A DNA stretch of 64,000 bases from Crocinitomicaceae bacterium (GCA_016709005.1 JADJEU010000004.1:62001-126000), one strand, 5' to 3'. Counted from the stretch's first letter, positions 16,199-25,521 are shown. Numbers and translations: made by a program. The notes: generated from the letters alone by a model not told the origin.

Positions 16199-17080
16199 CT
16201 AGAAGTAGAACATCATGTACAATGAACCACCGAAGTTATCTGTGTCAATGTTCCATCCGCTGCTGCCAGCAGTTGTAACTTCTCTCCACGTTTTTTCTCC
16301 AGTTGGAACATCTACAGTTGGTGCCCAGAACTCAGTTCTAGTTACACTTTCACCTGATTTTCCATACATAATGCCCCAGCCAAACTCTGTACCGATACAG
16401 ATTTTAGGAAGAACATAGTACTCAACACCAATGAAACCTCTTACACCAAGACCGTTGTAATTTCCACCTGATTGAGACACTACGCGCTCACCCACTGGGT
16501 TTTCACCGCTTACTCCACCCCAGCTAAACCACTCTGTAGCAGTTGGAGATTGGTTTCCGATTCCGTAATCATTTCCGTAAGTGTAGCTTGTTTTAGTTCC
16601 ACGTTGGAACATATACATAGCCTCACCTCCATAGATTCCGCGAAGACGATTTTTTCCTCTTCTGAATTCATAACCAGCACCAAGGCTATAGTTAGAAGTT
16701 GTGTTTGTATAACTATCCATTACCAATGAATCAGGATTGTTTGCACGATCACTGTATACATAGTTGTTGTAAGTCCAATTCGTTTGGCCAATTCTTAATT
16801 GAGCACGAATAGCGTTGTCATCGGACAACATATACTTGCCAAAAAGTGTTTGACCAGACCAATAACTAACAAATTTATTACCGCCCATAAAAGTGTTGTT
16901 GGTGTTACCGTTGAAAGCATTTCCGATATAGTTAAAAATCGGCAAAGCATTCATACCAACACCCCACTCACCTGAAACGGGCATCATGTCTACTCCATTT
17001 TTATTCTGAATCTGTTCATTTTGTGCAAACGAAGCAGCAGAAAAAACGATAGCAAGTGATACTCCTATTATTTTTTTCAT
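16199..17080 (-). CDS. Outer membrane beta-barrel protein
   Basis: 293 residues with signal peptide MKKIIGVSLAIVFSAASFA. The mature part is rich in alternating aromatic/polar strands (TLFGKYMLSDDNAIRAQLRIG, YSLGAGYEFRRGKNRLRGIYGGEAMY) with glycine/asparagine turns, and ends GSLYMMFYF with a terminal Phe, the usual outer-membrane insertion signal. The role is unknown, probably a small porin-like or structural barrel. It has its own terminator. The upstream lipoprotein gene is 45 bases away on the same strand and may be cotranscribed. Confidence 0.8.
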   Translation of the reverse strand: MKKIIGVSLAIVFSAASFAQNEQIQNKNGVDMMPVSGEWGVGMNALPIFNYIGNAFNGNTNNTFMGGNKFVSYWSGQTLFGKYMLSDDNAIRAQLRIGQTNWTYNNYVYSDRANNPDSLVMDSYTNTTSNYSLGAGYEFRRGKNRLRGIYGGEAMYMFQRGTKTSYTYGNDYGIGNQSPTATEWFSWGGVSGENPVGERVVSQSGGNYNGLGVRGFIGVEYYVLPKICIGTEFGWGIMYGKSGESVTRTEFWAPTVDVPTGEKTWREVTTAGSSGWNIDTDNFGGSLYMMFYF

Positions 17081-17124
17081 ATTTATTTTAGATTAAATGA
17101 ATAAATTGCTTAAACGACTGAATA

Positions 17125-17619
17125 TTACCAAGAATATTCTGCATCGTAAACAACAACTGCTCCGTCATAAACGGTAACATTGTCCCAACCTAAAGTATAT
17201 ACAGTGTGTGCTTTGTCAGTTGATAGAGGCCCTGTTACTTGATCAGCCGCAAAATCATTAAAATAAATTTTAGCAGTGATTGGTGTATTATAACAAGGAA
17301 CGTCTGTAATTGAATAAGCCCCATTTGTTCCAACAGTAGTTGTGAATTTCAAATCTTGATAATCAAAAAGCGGATCTGGAGTTGCATCCAAGTCTTCTGA
17401 ATCAACAATGATTGTAACCTTTGTTCCAGATGGCACATACTCAGGGTGGTGCTCGTATCCGCCAAATTGGTCTGTATCATTCCAAGTGTCTAAATCAGCC
17501 CACAAAGTACCTTGAACTGTAGCCATTCCTGGCTCAGCAGGAGCAACTGGCTCTTCTTTTTTACAACTTACAAATGCAATTGCACTGATCGCAAGTGCAG
17601 CAAAAATTTTTCTTTTCAT
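17125..17619 (-). CDS. Lipoprotein with carboxypeptidase-like/beta-sandwich fold, unknown function
   Basis: 164 residues beginning MKRKIFAALAISAIAFVSCKKEE with lipobox FVSC, so a lipoprotein (cysteine 19). The remainder alternates beta strands (ATVQGTLWADLDTWNDTDQFGG, TTTVGTNGAYSITDVPCYNTP); the GAYSITDVP pattern resembles transthyretin- or CarboxypepD_reg-like beta sandwiches. No enzyme motif is visible. Its place next to an outer-membrane barrel on the same strand suggests that both act at the outer membrane. Confidence 0.65.
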   Translation of the reverse strand: MKRKIFAALAISAIAFVSCKKEEPVAPAEPGMATVQGTLWADLDTWNDTDQFGGYEHHPEYVPSGTKVTIIVDSEDLDATPDPLFDYQDLKFTTTVGTNGAYSITDVPCYNTPITAKIYFNDFAADQVTGPLSTDKAHTVYTLGWDNVTVYDGAVVVYDAEYSW

Positions 17620-17759
17620 AACGAAATTTTAAGTTAATACAGGGCAAATATACGATTAATGATGTATTTGTCAAGACGAAAATCCTGATTTATCCCATGA
17701 ACAATGTTGATAAAACTCAGACCCCTTGAAAATACTATGCGCGACGAAGAATAAAAAAA

Positions 17760-19445
17760 TTAAACTGTGAGCTTCTTAAATCTAACACGTTTAGGCTCGG
17801 TATCACCAAGACGTTTTTTACGATTCTCTTCATACTCGCTGTAAGTACCTTCAAACCAATATACACTGGAGTTGTTTTCAAAAGCCAGAATGTGCGTGCA
17901 TACCCGATCCAGGAACCAACGATCATGTGAAATGATTACTGCGCAGCCCGCAAAACTTTCAATACCTTCTTCCAATGCACGAATTGTATTTACATCCAAA
18001 TCATTGGTAGGCTCATCTAATAAAAGTACGTTGGCTTCTGTCTTCAGGGTCATAGCCAGATGCAGGCGATTTCGCTCACCACCGGAAAGTACGCTGATTT
18101 TTTTATTCTGATCAGGGCCATTGAAATTAAAACGACTCAGATATGCACGGGAAAGAATTTTTTGTTTTCCAATTTCAATATATTCTGTTCCGCCAGTGAC
18201 CACATCAAAAACTGTTTTTTCCGGATCCATTGATTTATGATCCTGATCAACATAACCAATCATAACCGTCTCACCCACTTTGAATTCACCTTTATCAGGT
18301 GCAATCTCCTTCATGATCATTTTGAAAATTGTGGTTTTACCGGCACCGTTAGGACCAATAACGCCGACAATACCATTGGGAGGTAAAACAAAATTCAAAT
18401 CTTCATAAAGCACTTTGTGCTCAAATGCTTTAGCAACATGTATTGCTTCGATAACGTTGGTACCTAATCGCGGTCCATTTGGAATAGGAAGTTCTAATTT
18501 GGCTTCTTTTGCGGCTCCTTCTTCTGCCAATAATTTATCGTAGTTATTTAAACGTGCTTTGTTTTTTGTCATACGACCAGCGGGCGTCAACTGAACCCAC
18601 GCTAACTCGCGTTCCAAGACTTTTCTTCGTTTACTTTCAGACTTTTCTTCTTGTGCCATTCGTTTGGTTTTTTGATCTAACCAAGACGAATAGTTTCCTT
18701 TCCATGGAATACCTTCACCGCGATCCAATTCTAAAATCCAACCTGCAACATTATCAAGGAAATAACGGTCGTGGGTAATTGCAATAACGGTTCCCGGATA
18801 TGATTGCAAGAAATTTTCCAACCAGTCTACCGACTCAGCATCCAAGTGGTTGGTTGGCTCATCGAGTAATAGAATATCAGGATTTTGAAGTAATAATCTG
18901 CAAAGTGCAACTCTACGTTTTTCACCTCCTGAAAGTGTGCTGACTAATTGTTCTTCTGGTGGACAACGCAACGCATCCATTGCGCGCTCCAATTTTGTAT
19001 CCAGATTCCAGGCATCCACCTGATCAATACGCTCCTGAACTTTAGCCTGACGCTCAATTAATTTATCCATTTTTTCAGGATCATTGAGAATGGCTTCATC
19101 CATAAATGAATTGTTAATCTCTTCAAATTCTTTCAAAAGATTAACCGTTTCCTGTGCTCCTTCCTGAACAATTTCTTTAACAGTTTTCGTCAGATCAATT
19201 TCTGGCTCCTGAGCAAGATAACCAATGCTGTAATCTTGATTAAAAACAACGTCTCCCTGATACGCTTTATCAAGTCCTGCAATAATTTTTAGCACCGTTG
19301 ATTTACCCGATCCGTTCATCCCGATGATACCAATTTTGGCACCGTAGAAAAAGGATAAATAAATATTTTTAATAATTGGTTTACCGGTTGGAGTGAGTTT
19401 GGAAACTCCGACCATTGAGAAAATTATTTTTTTGTCGTCTGACAT
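17760..19445 (-). CDS. ettA: ABC-F translation factor EttA
   Basis: About 561 residues from ATG at 19445 (MSDDKKIIFSMVGVSKLTPTGKPIIKNI). Two ABC domains: Walker A GMNGSGKST and GPNGAGKTT; signature LSGGEKRRVALCRLLL and LSGGERNRLHLAMTL; Walker B LLLDEPTNHLDAESVDWLE and LLLDEPTNDLDVNT. There is no membrane segment, and the linker GRMTKNKARLNNYDKLL matches the EttA P-site tRNA interaction region. In E. coli EttA gates the ribosome according to the ADP/ATP ratio. An in-frame ATG-like start at 19469 is possible but less family-like. Confidence 0.95.
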   Translation of the reverse strand: MSDDKKIIFSMVGVSKLTPTGKPIIKNIYLSFFYGAKIGIIGMNGSGKSTVLKIIAGLDKAYQGDVVFNQDYSIGYLAQEPEIDLTKTVKEIVQEGAQETVNLLKEFEEINNSFMDEAILNDPEKMDKLIERQAKVQERIDQVDAWNLDTKLERAMDALRCPPEEQLVSTLSGGEKRRVALCRLLLQNPDILLLDEPTNHLDAESVDWLENFLQSYPGTVIAITHDRYFLDNVAGWILELDRGEGIPWKGNYSSWLDQKTKRMAQEEKSESKRRKVLERELAWVQLTPAGRMTKNKARLNNYDKLLAEEGAAKEAKLELPIPNGPRLGTNVIEAIHVAKAFEHKVLYEDLNFVLPPNGIVGVIGPNGAGKTTIFKMIMKEIAPDKGEFKVGETVMIGYVDQDHKSMDPEKTVFDVVTGGTEYIEIGKQKILSRAYLSRFNFNGPDQNKKISVLSGGERNRLHLAMTLKTEANVLLLDEPTNDLDVNTIRALEEGIESFAGCAVIISHDRWFLDRVCTHILAFENNSSVYWFEGTYSEYEENRKKRLGDTEPKRVRFKKLTV

Positions 19446-19469
19446 GAGTAGAAAGAATTTAGGTTGCAA

Positions 19470-19504
19470 AAATAAAAAAAGGAGGCCGATTGGGACCTCC
19501 TTTA
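19470..19504 (-). terminator. Intrinsic terminator after the lipoprotein triplet
   Basis: AAAGGAGG and CCTCCTTT form the stem; on the minus strand a T7 run follows. It ends the transcript of the lipoprotein gene at 19527 and lies just upstream of ettA. Confidence 0.85.
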
Positions 19505-19526
19505 ATCTGTTTTATTCTTAAAAGAA

Positions 19527-20080
19527 CTATTTAGTTTCTTTAAACGAATTAATCATTTTATCCATATGAGGCAAGAACTGATCTTTTTGAGATTTAATAG
19601 TCCATGTCAACACTTGATAGAAAGCTTTTCACCTTCAAATACACCCAATTTATAGAATACGTCTACAGCTCCAAGTGAACCTTCCATTTCATATTTTACA
19701 CAATCCATACCGTTGATTGATTCAACTTTAGGATTTTTTGTAAGGATGTTATAGCTATCAAGACCACCTTCAAGTGACTGAACAGCGATTTCACCATATG
19801 ACATTGCATCAAACTCAAAACCTAAGTCATAAGTTGCAATTTCTTCTTTTGTTTCAAGCAATACAATCAGGTAATGTTCTTTCAATTCACCACCTTCTTC
19901 TTGCACGTATTCAAACTGTGAGGTAGCCTGATCGTTTAATTCCGTAGAAGCAACCATGTGCTCAGGAAGATCAATTTCGTAGAATCCAGAGGTTTTATCA
20001 GTTTTCCAAGCAACTTCGCCTGAGCATCCAACCAAACCGAGGAATAAAAATGCAATGGCTCCAAACTTTAATGTTTTCAT
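19527..20080 (-). pseudogene. Lipoprotein paralogue 3 of a tandem triplet, frameshifted near 3' end
   Basis: From ATG at 20080: MKTLKFGAIAFLFLGLVGCSGE (lipobox LVGC). It shares with its two upstream neighbours the blocks YVQEEGGELKEHYLIVLLETKEEI, FDAMSYGEIAVQSLEGGLDSYNILTK and ESINGMDCVKYEMEGSLGAVDVFYKLGVFEGE. Near 19622-19629 an A is missing in a run: the frame as given ends KLSIKC, whereas the repaired frame reads KAFYQVLTWTIKSQKDQF and reaches TAG at 19527, matching the paralogues. Unknown function; the family has an outer- or periplasmic-side lipid anchor. A further upstream start at 20110 exists but would precede the signal peptide. Confidence 0.75.
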
Positions 20081-20160
20081 TTTCAAATCTTTTAAATATT
20101 TATCTGGCAAATATAGACAAAAACGTTAATTCCAATTTATTTCAAAAAAAATCAACCCGA

Positions 20161-20196
20161 ATAAAAACAAGAAAAGGCAGTAAATACCGCCTTTTC
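20161..20196 (-). terminator. Intrinsic terminator after lipoprotein paralogue 2
   Basis: GAAAAGGC and GCCTTTTC pair across a 10-base loop; on the minus strand TTGTTTTTAT follows. Located 20-57 bases past the stop at 20218. Confidence 0.8.
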
Positions 20197-20217
20197 ATTC
20201 ATGTGTAACAGATCTGA

Positions 20218-20841
20218 TTATTTTTCTTTAAATGATCCAATCATTTTATCCATGTCGCCTTTGAACTCGCTTTTTTGATCTTCAAGAGTCCAGGTTAACA
20301 CTTGGTAAAAAGCATTTTCACCTTCAAAAACACCTAGTTTATAATATACACCAACAACACCCAATGAACCTGCCATTTCATATTTAGCACAATCCAATCC
20401 ATTAATAGTTTCAATTTTTGGATCTTTTGTCAATACTTCATAAGTATCAAGACCATCTTCAAGATTAGCTACTGAAAGCTCACCGTAAGATAATGCATCA
20501 AATTCCATGTCCAATTCATATGACTCGATTTCTTCTTTGGTTTCCATGATGACAATCATGTACAACTCTTTTACCGTTCCATTCACATCTTCAACATAGG
20601 AATACTGAACACTGGCCTCTTCATTTAACTCAGGATCAATAACCATTTTAGTAGGAATATCAATATCAAAATAGCTGTTTGTGCTGATTGTACGCCAATC
20701 GCCGTCAGCATTATCCAATTCTTCATTCAATTCATTAAGTGCATCTGTCACTTCATTTTTAGTTGTATCTGCTTCAGACGAACCGCATGCAGCTAATGCC
20801 AAAAACATCAAACCTGCAAAACTTATTTTTACCAATTTCAT
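20218..20841 (-). CDS. Lipoprotein paralogue 2 of a tandem triplet
   Basis: 207 residues, MKLVKISFAGLMFLALAACGSSE with lipobox LAAC. A short acidic linker (NEVTDALNELNEELDN) leads to the shared domain: FDIDIPTKMVIDPELNEEASVQY, MIVIMETKEEIESYEL, FDALSYGELSVANLEDGLDTYEVL, ETINGLDCAKYEMAGSLG, and AFYQVLTWTLEDQKSEFKGDMDKMI at the end. The layout resembles PsbP-like/DUF1795-type folds, but I cannot confirm that. It is the best preserved of the three. The triplet may have arisen by tandem duplication; each gene has a separate terminator or spacing, so they may be regulated separately. Confidence 0.75.
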   Translation of the reverse strand: MKLVKISFAGLMFLALAACGSSEADTTKNEVTDALNELNEELDNADGDWRTISTNSYFDIDIPTKMVIDPELNEEASVQYSYVEDVNGTVKELYMIVIMETKEEIESYELDMEFDALSYGELSVANLEDGLDTYEVLTKDPKIETINGLDCAKYEMAGSLGVVGVYYKLGVFEGENAFYQVLTWTLEDQKSEFKGDMDKMIGSFKEK

Positions 20842-20913
20842 TTTTAAAATTTTTAGGATTCAAACAAATGTAAACATAAATTGGAATTTCGCCCTTTCAG
20901 ACTACAAAACCAA

Positions 20914-21558
20914 TTAGAGGTCAGTCGCACCGATGGATTTGTGTAAGTCAATTTCACTAAATGAATCTATCATTTGTTTCATTTTGTCTTTGAATTCTGA
21001 TTGCTGATCAGACAAAGTCCAGGTTAAAATTTGATAAAATGCAAGCTCACCTTCAAAAACAGCAAGCATGTGATAGGTTTTAACATCTCCCAGAGCGGCT
21101 TCAATTTCATATACCACGCAATCCATTTCATTTATTGTTTCAATGCGCGGCTCGGTGGTGAGAATTTCATACGTATCATAACCTTCAACTACTGATTCTA
21201 AAGCTGCCTGTGAAAAACTCATTGCATCAAATTCAACAGACAGCTCATAGGATTCAATCTCCCTTTTTGTATCTGCCATTACAATTACATAATGCTCTTT
21301 GACTACTCCTCCAACCTTCTCCATGTATGCGTATTCAAGGCTGGCATCAGTGTTTAAATCTTTCTTTTCTGACATATTTATTGGCAAATCAATTTGAAAT
21401 AAACTATCAGCCTGGACTGTGAACCATTCTTTCGGTTTTTCATTTGTCACACTCGTTGTATCGGATAACGGTTCATCGGACGAATTACCACTGGTTTCGC
21501 TGCAAGCAATTAGAAAACCCAATGTTGTGAAACACATCCATGTGTTGAATAACTTCAT
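20914..21558 (-). CDS. Lipoprotein paralogue 1 of a tandem triplet
   Basis: 214 residues, MKLFNTWMCFTTLGFLIACSETSG with lipobox LIAC, then a Ser/Thr-rich linker and the shared domain (WFTVQADSLFQIDLPINMSEKKDL, FDAMSFSQAALESVVEGYDTYEIL, ETINEMDCVVYEIEAALGDVKTYHMLAVFEGELAFYQILTW). It is the most diverged of the three paralogues. It ends with an extra tail (IDLHKSIGATDL). Function unknown. It is transcribed divergently from dapB, whose promoter box lies 100 bases away. Confidence 0.75.
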   Translation of the reverse strand: MKLFNTWMCFTTLGFLIACSETSGNSSDEPLSDTTSVTNEKPKEWFTVQADSLFQIDLPINMSEKKDLNTDASLEYAYMEKVGGVVKEHYVIVMADTKREIESYELSVEFDAMSFSQAALESVVEGYDTYEILTTEPRIETINEMDCVVYEIEAALGDVKTYHMLAVFEGELAFYQILTWTLSDQQSEFKDKMKQMIDSFSEIDLHKSIGATDL

Positions 21559-21664
21559 ATATCACTGTAAAAATTGAAAGTTAAACAAAGTTAATTGATT
21601 GCTAATAGCGCGGCGGATAATTACCTTTCTGAACTTTTGCTAACCAGCTTTGTCTGGAATTCTT

Positions 21665-21672
21665 TATTTTCG
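21665..21672 (+). promoter_or_regulatory. Bacteroidota -7-like box (TATTTTCG) before dapB
   Basis: TATTTTCG fits the TAnnTTTG -7 pattern with one change and lies 10 bases before the ATG at 21682. A TTTG at 21636 could be the -33 element although the spacer (25) is long. Its position rules out the upstream in-frame start at 21595. Confidence 0.4.
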
Positions 21673-21681
21673 CAGCACAAT

Positions 21682-22403
21682 ATGAAAATAGCATTATTCG
21701 GTTATGGTAAAATGGGCAAAGAGATTGAAAAAATCGCTTTGGAGCGAGGCCATTCTATTACCGGAAAAATTAACCGAAGCAATCCAAAAGAAAATCTTGA
21801 TTTAAATTCAATTGATGTCGTGATTGAATTTAGTGCCCCTGAACTTGCGCTGGAACATATTCAATTCTGCCTGAATAATAATCTGCCGGTTATAATTGGT
21901 ACAACAGGTAACTGGTATAATCATCTTGACGATCTGAAAAAAATCTGCCTTGAAAGAAAAGGTGCAATGCTGCATGCAACCAATTTTAGTTTGGGTGTTA
22001 ATTTATTTTTTGCAGTCAATAAATATCTGGCCAATCTGATGAATGCGTATCCTGATTATTCAGCATCGATAACGGAAATTCATCACACACAAAAATTAGA
22101 CTCCCCAAGCGGAACAGGAATTAGTATTGCAGAACAAATCATTTCAAATCATACTGCCTATACCAAATGGGAGAATGTTACGAAAGAAAACATAAAGGAT
22201 TCAACTGCACTTTCAATTGAGTCACTTCGTCTACCGGACGTACCGGGAACACATGAAGTAAAATATGAATCGTCCATCGATACAATTGAAATAAAACACA
22301 CCGCACACAATAGAAAGGATTTGCATTAGGCAGTGTCATTGCCGCTGAATGGCTTATCAAAAACAAAGGAGTATTCACAATGAACGATGTACTAAATTTA
22401 TAA
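21682..22403 (+). pseudogene. dapB: 4-hydroxy-tetrahydrodipicolinate reductase, one-base frameshift near the 3' end
   Basis: MKIALFGYGKMGKEIEK is the NAD(P)H-binding start of DapB. EFSAPELALEHI, VIIGTTGNW, HATNFSLGVNLFF, EIHHTQKLDSPSGTG (substrate and catalytic His/Lys region) and VPGTHEV follow. At 22317-22318 GG should be GGG: as given the frame ends AHNRKDLH at 22329, repaired it runs AHNRKGFALGSVIAAEWLIKNKGVFTM to TAA at 22403. The enzyme reduces dihydrodipicolinate in lysine and meso-diaminopimelate synthesis in the cytoplasm. Since dapB is normally essential, the indel is probably a sequencing error. lepB starts one base after the stop. Confidence 0.93.
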
Positions 22404-22404
22404 T

Positions 22405-24255
22405 ATGGGTTATTTAGGATTAATACTTGGCTATCTGCTAATCTGGCTTACACCTGTTATTGGAATGTGGCAAAAAGGACTTCCGCGCATGGGCAGAAAA
22501 GCATCCGACGCATATGTGCCTTTCATGAACTATTTTTCATTGTTACGTGCAACAAAACTTCCGTGGTACTGGACTATCTTTTTACTTTTTCCAGGCATCC
22601 AATTCATCATGTGGGCATCGTTGAACGTCACCTACATTCGCAAATTTGGATTGTACTCAGTGAAGGATACAATTCTTGGAATTCTTTTTCCGTTTCCTGT
22701 TTTCTGGAAAATTGCAAAAGATGAAAAATTAGTTGCACAAGCAGAAACAAATTGGGATGTTGCCAAACAAGTTGATGCGCGCACGCCAAGCGATCATGTG
22801 GCACTATTTTTCGCTTTACCTGTTATCGGACACGCGATTGTTTATCCTATGTCACTGCTGGGAGTAAAAAAGAAACCTGGTAAAAAAACCATGTTCAAAG
22901 AATGGGGTGACGCGATACTGTTTGCCGTTGTTGCAGCAAGTGCAATTCGTACTTATGTTTTCGAACCTTACAAAATCCCTACCGGCTCGATGGAAAAAAC
23001 GCTGCTGGTAGGTGATCATTTATTTGTTGACAAATTTGTCTACGGTCCAAGGTTACCTATGACACCATTTTCATATCCGATTGTACACAATAGTTTTGCG
23101 CCTCTTTTAAATGTAAAATCATACATAGAATTTCAAACCATTCCTTACACACGTATGCCTGGTTTCAGATTTGTTGAGCGCAATGATGTTGTTGTTTTTA
23201 ACTTCCCGGCTGGCGATACCGCGCTGAATGATCCGCGCATGCCGAATGGATTAATTGGCCATACCTATGAACAAATTCTGCGCGACGAAGCTTTTTACAT
23301 CGCCTATTCAGAAAGACGCGATGTAGCGTATTTTGAAGAGCATTATGAATTATACCTGAAAGCTGCGCGCGACAGATTTGAAAAGAAGAATAAAGTTTAT
23401 AGCCGCATTGTGGATGAAAATGATGCAAAACGTGGATATACTCAGATATCAGGATTGTTGGAGCGTCCGGTAGATAAAAGAGAAAATTATATTAAACGCT
23501 GTGTGGCAATGCCTGGCGACTTAATCGAAGTTAAAAACAAGGACCTTTACGTAAACGGTGAACTTGCTTTTCAGGCGCCAAACATGCAATACAATTATAC
23601 GCTGGAAGGACACAGACACAAACGTTATTATGGTGAACCGTGGACTAGTGAGGAAATTAATTTGTACTCAAATGTTTTTCACGTTTCAGTCGATGAATTA
23701 GGAGTTAATGATTCTGGGCATGTTACTATTCCATTGAGCTTAGAATTGTATACAAAATTAGCAGGACAGTATCCGGGATTGAAACCAGATATCAAACGCA
23801 GGGGATATTACAATGATGCCATTAATTCAAATGATCCGCGCGAACATAATTTCAGCTACTATCCTATCTTCCCAAACAATCCGCAATACGATTGGTCAGA
23901 AGATAATTTTGGTCCTCTACAAATTCCTAAAGCTGGTGATGTTGTAAAACTCGATCACAAAACATTGCCAATATATCGTCGCATTATCACTGCTTACGAA
24001 GGTCACAAATTGGAAGAAAAAGCAGATGGCATCTACATCGATGGTAAAAAAACGGATACATACACTATCAAACAAAACTACTATTGGATGATGGGAGATA
24101 ATAGAAATAATTCTGCTGACTCACGGTTCTGGGGCTTTGTTCCAGAAGACCATATTGTTGGTCATGCTTCTTTTATCTGGTTATCGATTGATCAGAGCAA
24201 AGGAATGTTTGGCGGAGGCATGAGATGGAACCGGATGTTTTCTGGGATTAAGTAG
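22405..24255 (+). CDS. lepB: Signal peptidase I, long form
   Basis: 616 residues. Hydrophobic segments near 1-20, 55-75, 85-103, 130-150 and 168-183 precede the protease. Catalytic Ser195 lies in PTGSMEKTLLVGD (box B). Lys364 lies in KRCVAMPGDLIEVKNKDLYVNG (box D). Box E reads GDNRNNSADSRFWGFVPEDHIVG near 565. The ~100-residue insertion between boxes C and D and the second one after box D (GEPWTSEEINLYSN...) are usual for the larger Bacteroidota enzymes compared with ~320 residues in E. coli. It cleaves Sec signal peptides on the periplasmic side of the inner membrane. Directly downstream of dapB (one base), so an operon. Confidence 0.95.
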   Translation: MGYLGLILGYLLIWLTPVIGMWQKGLPRMGRKASDAYVPFMNYFSLLRATKLPWYWTIFLLFPGIQFIMWASLNVTYIRKFGLYSVKDTILGILFPFPVFWKIAKDEKLVAQAETNWDVAKQVDARTPSDHVALFFALPVIGHAIVYPMSLLGVKKKPGKKTMFKEWGDAILFAVVAASAIRTYVFEPYKIPTGSMEKTLLVGDHLFVDKFVYGPRLPMTPFSYPIVHNSFAPLLNVKSYIEFQTIPYTRMPGFRFVERNDVVVFNFPAGDTALNDPRMPNGLIGHTYEQILRDEAFYIAYSERRDVAYFEEHYELYLKAARDRFEKKNKVYSRIVDENDAKRGYTQISGLLERPVDKRENYIKRCVAMPGDLIEVKNKDLYVNGELAFQAPNMQYNYTLEGHRHKRYYGEPWTSEEINLYSNVFHVSVDELGVNDSGHVTIPLSLELYTKLAGQYPGLKPDIKRRGYYNDAINSNDPREHNFSYYPIFPNNPQYDWSEDNFGPLQIPKAGDVVKLDHKTLPIYRRIITAYEGHKLEEKADGIYIDGKKTDTYTIKQNYYWMMGDNRNNSADSRFWGFVPEDHIVGHASFIWLSIDQSKGMFGGGMRWNRMFSGIK

Positions 24256-24257
24256 AA

Positions 24258-24330
24258 GTTGAAGGTTGATGGGTTGAAAGGTTTATGAGTTTTATCATTT
24301 CAGACTTTTCGATAATTAAACGCTATCGCA
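24258..24330. repeat. Degenerate GTTGAAGGTTGA-type repeat after lepB
   Basis: Units AAGTTGAAGG, TTGATGGG and TTGAAAGG follow each other in the spacer after lepB. They resemble short degenerate intergenic repeats of the same style as the heptamer families elsewhere in the window. Further on, GCCCCGAAGGGG near 24390 is a small GC hairpin. Confidence 0.35.
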
Positions 24331-24420
24331 CTCGCATACCTACTATTTTTCCTTTTTTATCGTTTGGGATTTTGAACTTTTGAATTTGCCCCGAAGGGGT
24401 CGCTAAGTGGTAATTTATAC

Positions 24421-25026
24421 ATGAATCTTCCTACCTCCTATTTCCCGTCTATTGAATACTGCTTTCAACTTTTGAAAAATGAAAAGGTGAGGTTGTTAAC
24501 TAATGAAGTTTTTCCAAGACAAACCTTACGCAACCGCTGTGTGATTGTAAATGCGAATGGATTGCAAAATCTGAGTATTCCTGTCGGCCGGGAATCTGGT
24601 CAAGAAATATTGACAAGTGATATTCAAATAAGCTACGCTGAAGATTGGGTTAAAAATCATTTGCGTTCCATTGAAAGTGCCTATCGAAGAACACCGTATT
24701 ACGAATACTACATTGATGCTATTACAACTATACTTGAGAAAAAACATACACACCTTGCTGCTTTAAATTTTGATCTTCTGAATTATCTGATTGAAAAAAT
24801 TGGATTGACTTGTTCCATTGAGATATCAATTTCTGACACAGAAATCCCGAAAGAAATAAATGAAATTTTAAATCCAAAAAATCGCTCATACTTTCAAACC
24901 AAAGAATATCTACAGACATTTACAGAGCGATTTGGATTTCAGAATAACCTGAGTTGTTTGGATTTACTTTTTAATGAAGGACCAAATTCCATTTGCATCT
25001 TGGAGGAGTCATTCTATAAGCATTGA
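24421..25026 (+). CDS. WbqC family protein
   Basis: 201 residues, cytoplasmic. PTSYFPSIEYCFQLLKNEKVRLL, the QTLRNRCVIVNANGLQNLSIPV segment, IQISYAEDWVKNHLRSIESAYRRTPYYEYY, and LNFDLLNYLIEKIGL are characteristic of the WbqC-like family, found in O-antigen/polysaccharide and glycan loci, but biochemical role not well defined. The pairing of AYRRTPYYEYY is the most conserved part. It lies 165 bases after lepB with no clear terminator between them, so it could share that transcript. A convergent heptamer repeat separates it from ruvX. Confidence 0.85.
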   Translation: MNLPTSYFPSIEYCFQLLKNEKVRLLTNEVFPRQTLRNRCVIVNANGLQNLSIPVGRESGQEILTSDIQISYAEDWVKNHLRSIESAYRRTPYYEYYIDAITTILEKKHTHLAALNFDLLNYLIEKIGLTCSIEISISDTEIPKEINEILNPKNRSYFQTKEYLQTFTERFGFQNNLSCLDLLFNEGPNSICILEESFYKH

Positions 25027-25049
25027 TTTTTTGATCCAATGGAATTATT

Positions 25050-25100
25050 TATTTCACGCAAAGGCCGCAAAGATTTCGCAAAGAAAAACGCAAAGATTGG
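25050..25100. repeat. CGCAAAG heptamer repeats between convergent genes
   Basis: CACGCAAAG, CCGCAAAG, TCGCAAAG and ACGCAAAG occur within about 45 bases, between WbqC and ruvX, which converge here. Same family as 811-1015 and 45925-46040. Confidence 0.65.
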
Positions 25101-25101
25101 T

Positions 25102-25512
25102 TTATCTCCCTGCCAAAAAAGATTGGAGAATAATCGTTGCGCTGATTTGATCTACAAGTGATTTATCTCTGCGCTGTTTTTTAGAAAGCCCTCCATCGAT
25201 CATGGTTTGAAACGCCATCTTGGAAGTGAAACGTTCATCAATCATGTGAATTTTTTTATCCGGAAATTTTTGTTCCAGACGTTTTCTAAAATCACGAACA
25301 GGTTGTGAATTGTGTGTGTCAGAAGTATCTAATCTTTTTGGTTCACCCAGCACAATTGCCTCTACTTGATTTTTCAAAAAATAGTCTGTCAGAAATTTAA
25401 AAATCTCTTTTGTATCAACAGTAGTTAAAGCAGATGCTATGATTTGAGAATTATCGGTTGCAGCCAACCCACATCGTTTAGAACCGTAGTCGATAGCTAA
25501 TATTTTAGGCAT
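25102..25512 (-). CDS. ruvX: RuvX / YqgF Holliday junction resolvase-like protein
   Basis: 136 residues. ILAIDYGSKRCGLAATD carries the first RNase H-fold Asp; VEAIVLGEPKRLDTSDTHNS and HMIDERFTSKMA (catalytic DER with Ser/Thr) complete the site; DKSLVDQISATIILQSFL the last Asp. The family (also called RuvX/YqgF) acts in the cytoplasm; in E. coli it is required for 16S rRNA 5' processing. ATG at 25512 follows 9 bases after the stop of the upstream lipoprotein gene, so they are likely cotranscribed. Confidence 0.95.
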   Translation of the reverse strand: MPKILAIDYGSKRCGLAATDNSQIIASALTTVDTKEIFKFLTDYFLKNQVEAIVLGEPKRLDTSDTHNSQPVRDFRKRLEQKFPDKKIHMIDERFTSKMAFQTMIDGGLSKKQRRDKSLVDQISATIILQSFLAGR

Positions 25513-25521
25513 CTCTTTGAA

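Noticed and set aside
16199..17619. T9SS sorting domain in the two envelope proteins
   Set aside because: The C-termini (MMFYF and VYDAEYSW) do not have the type A pattern; one is a barrel and the other a lipoprotein.
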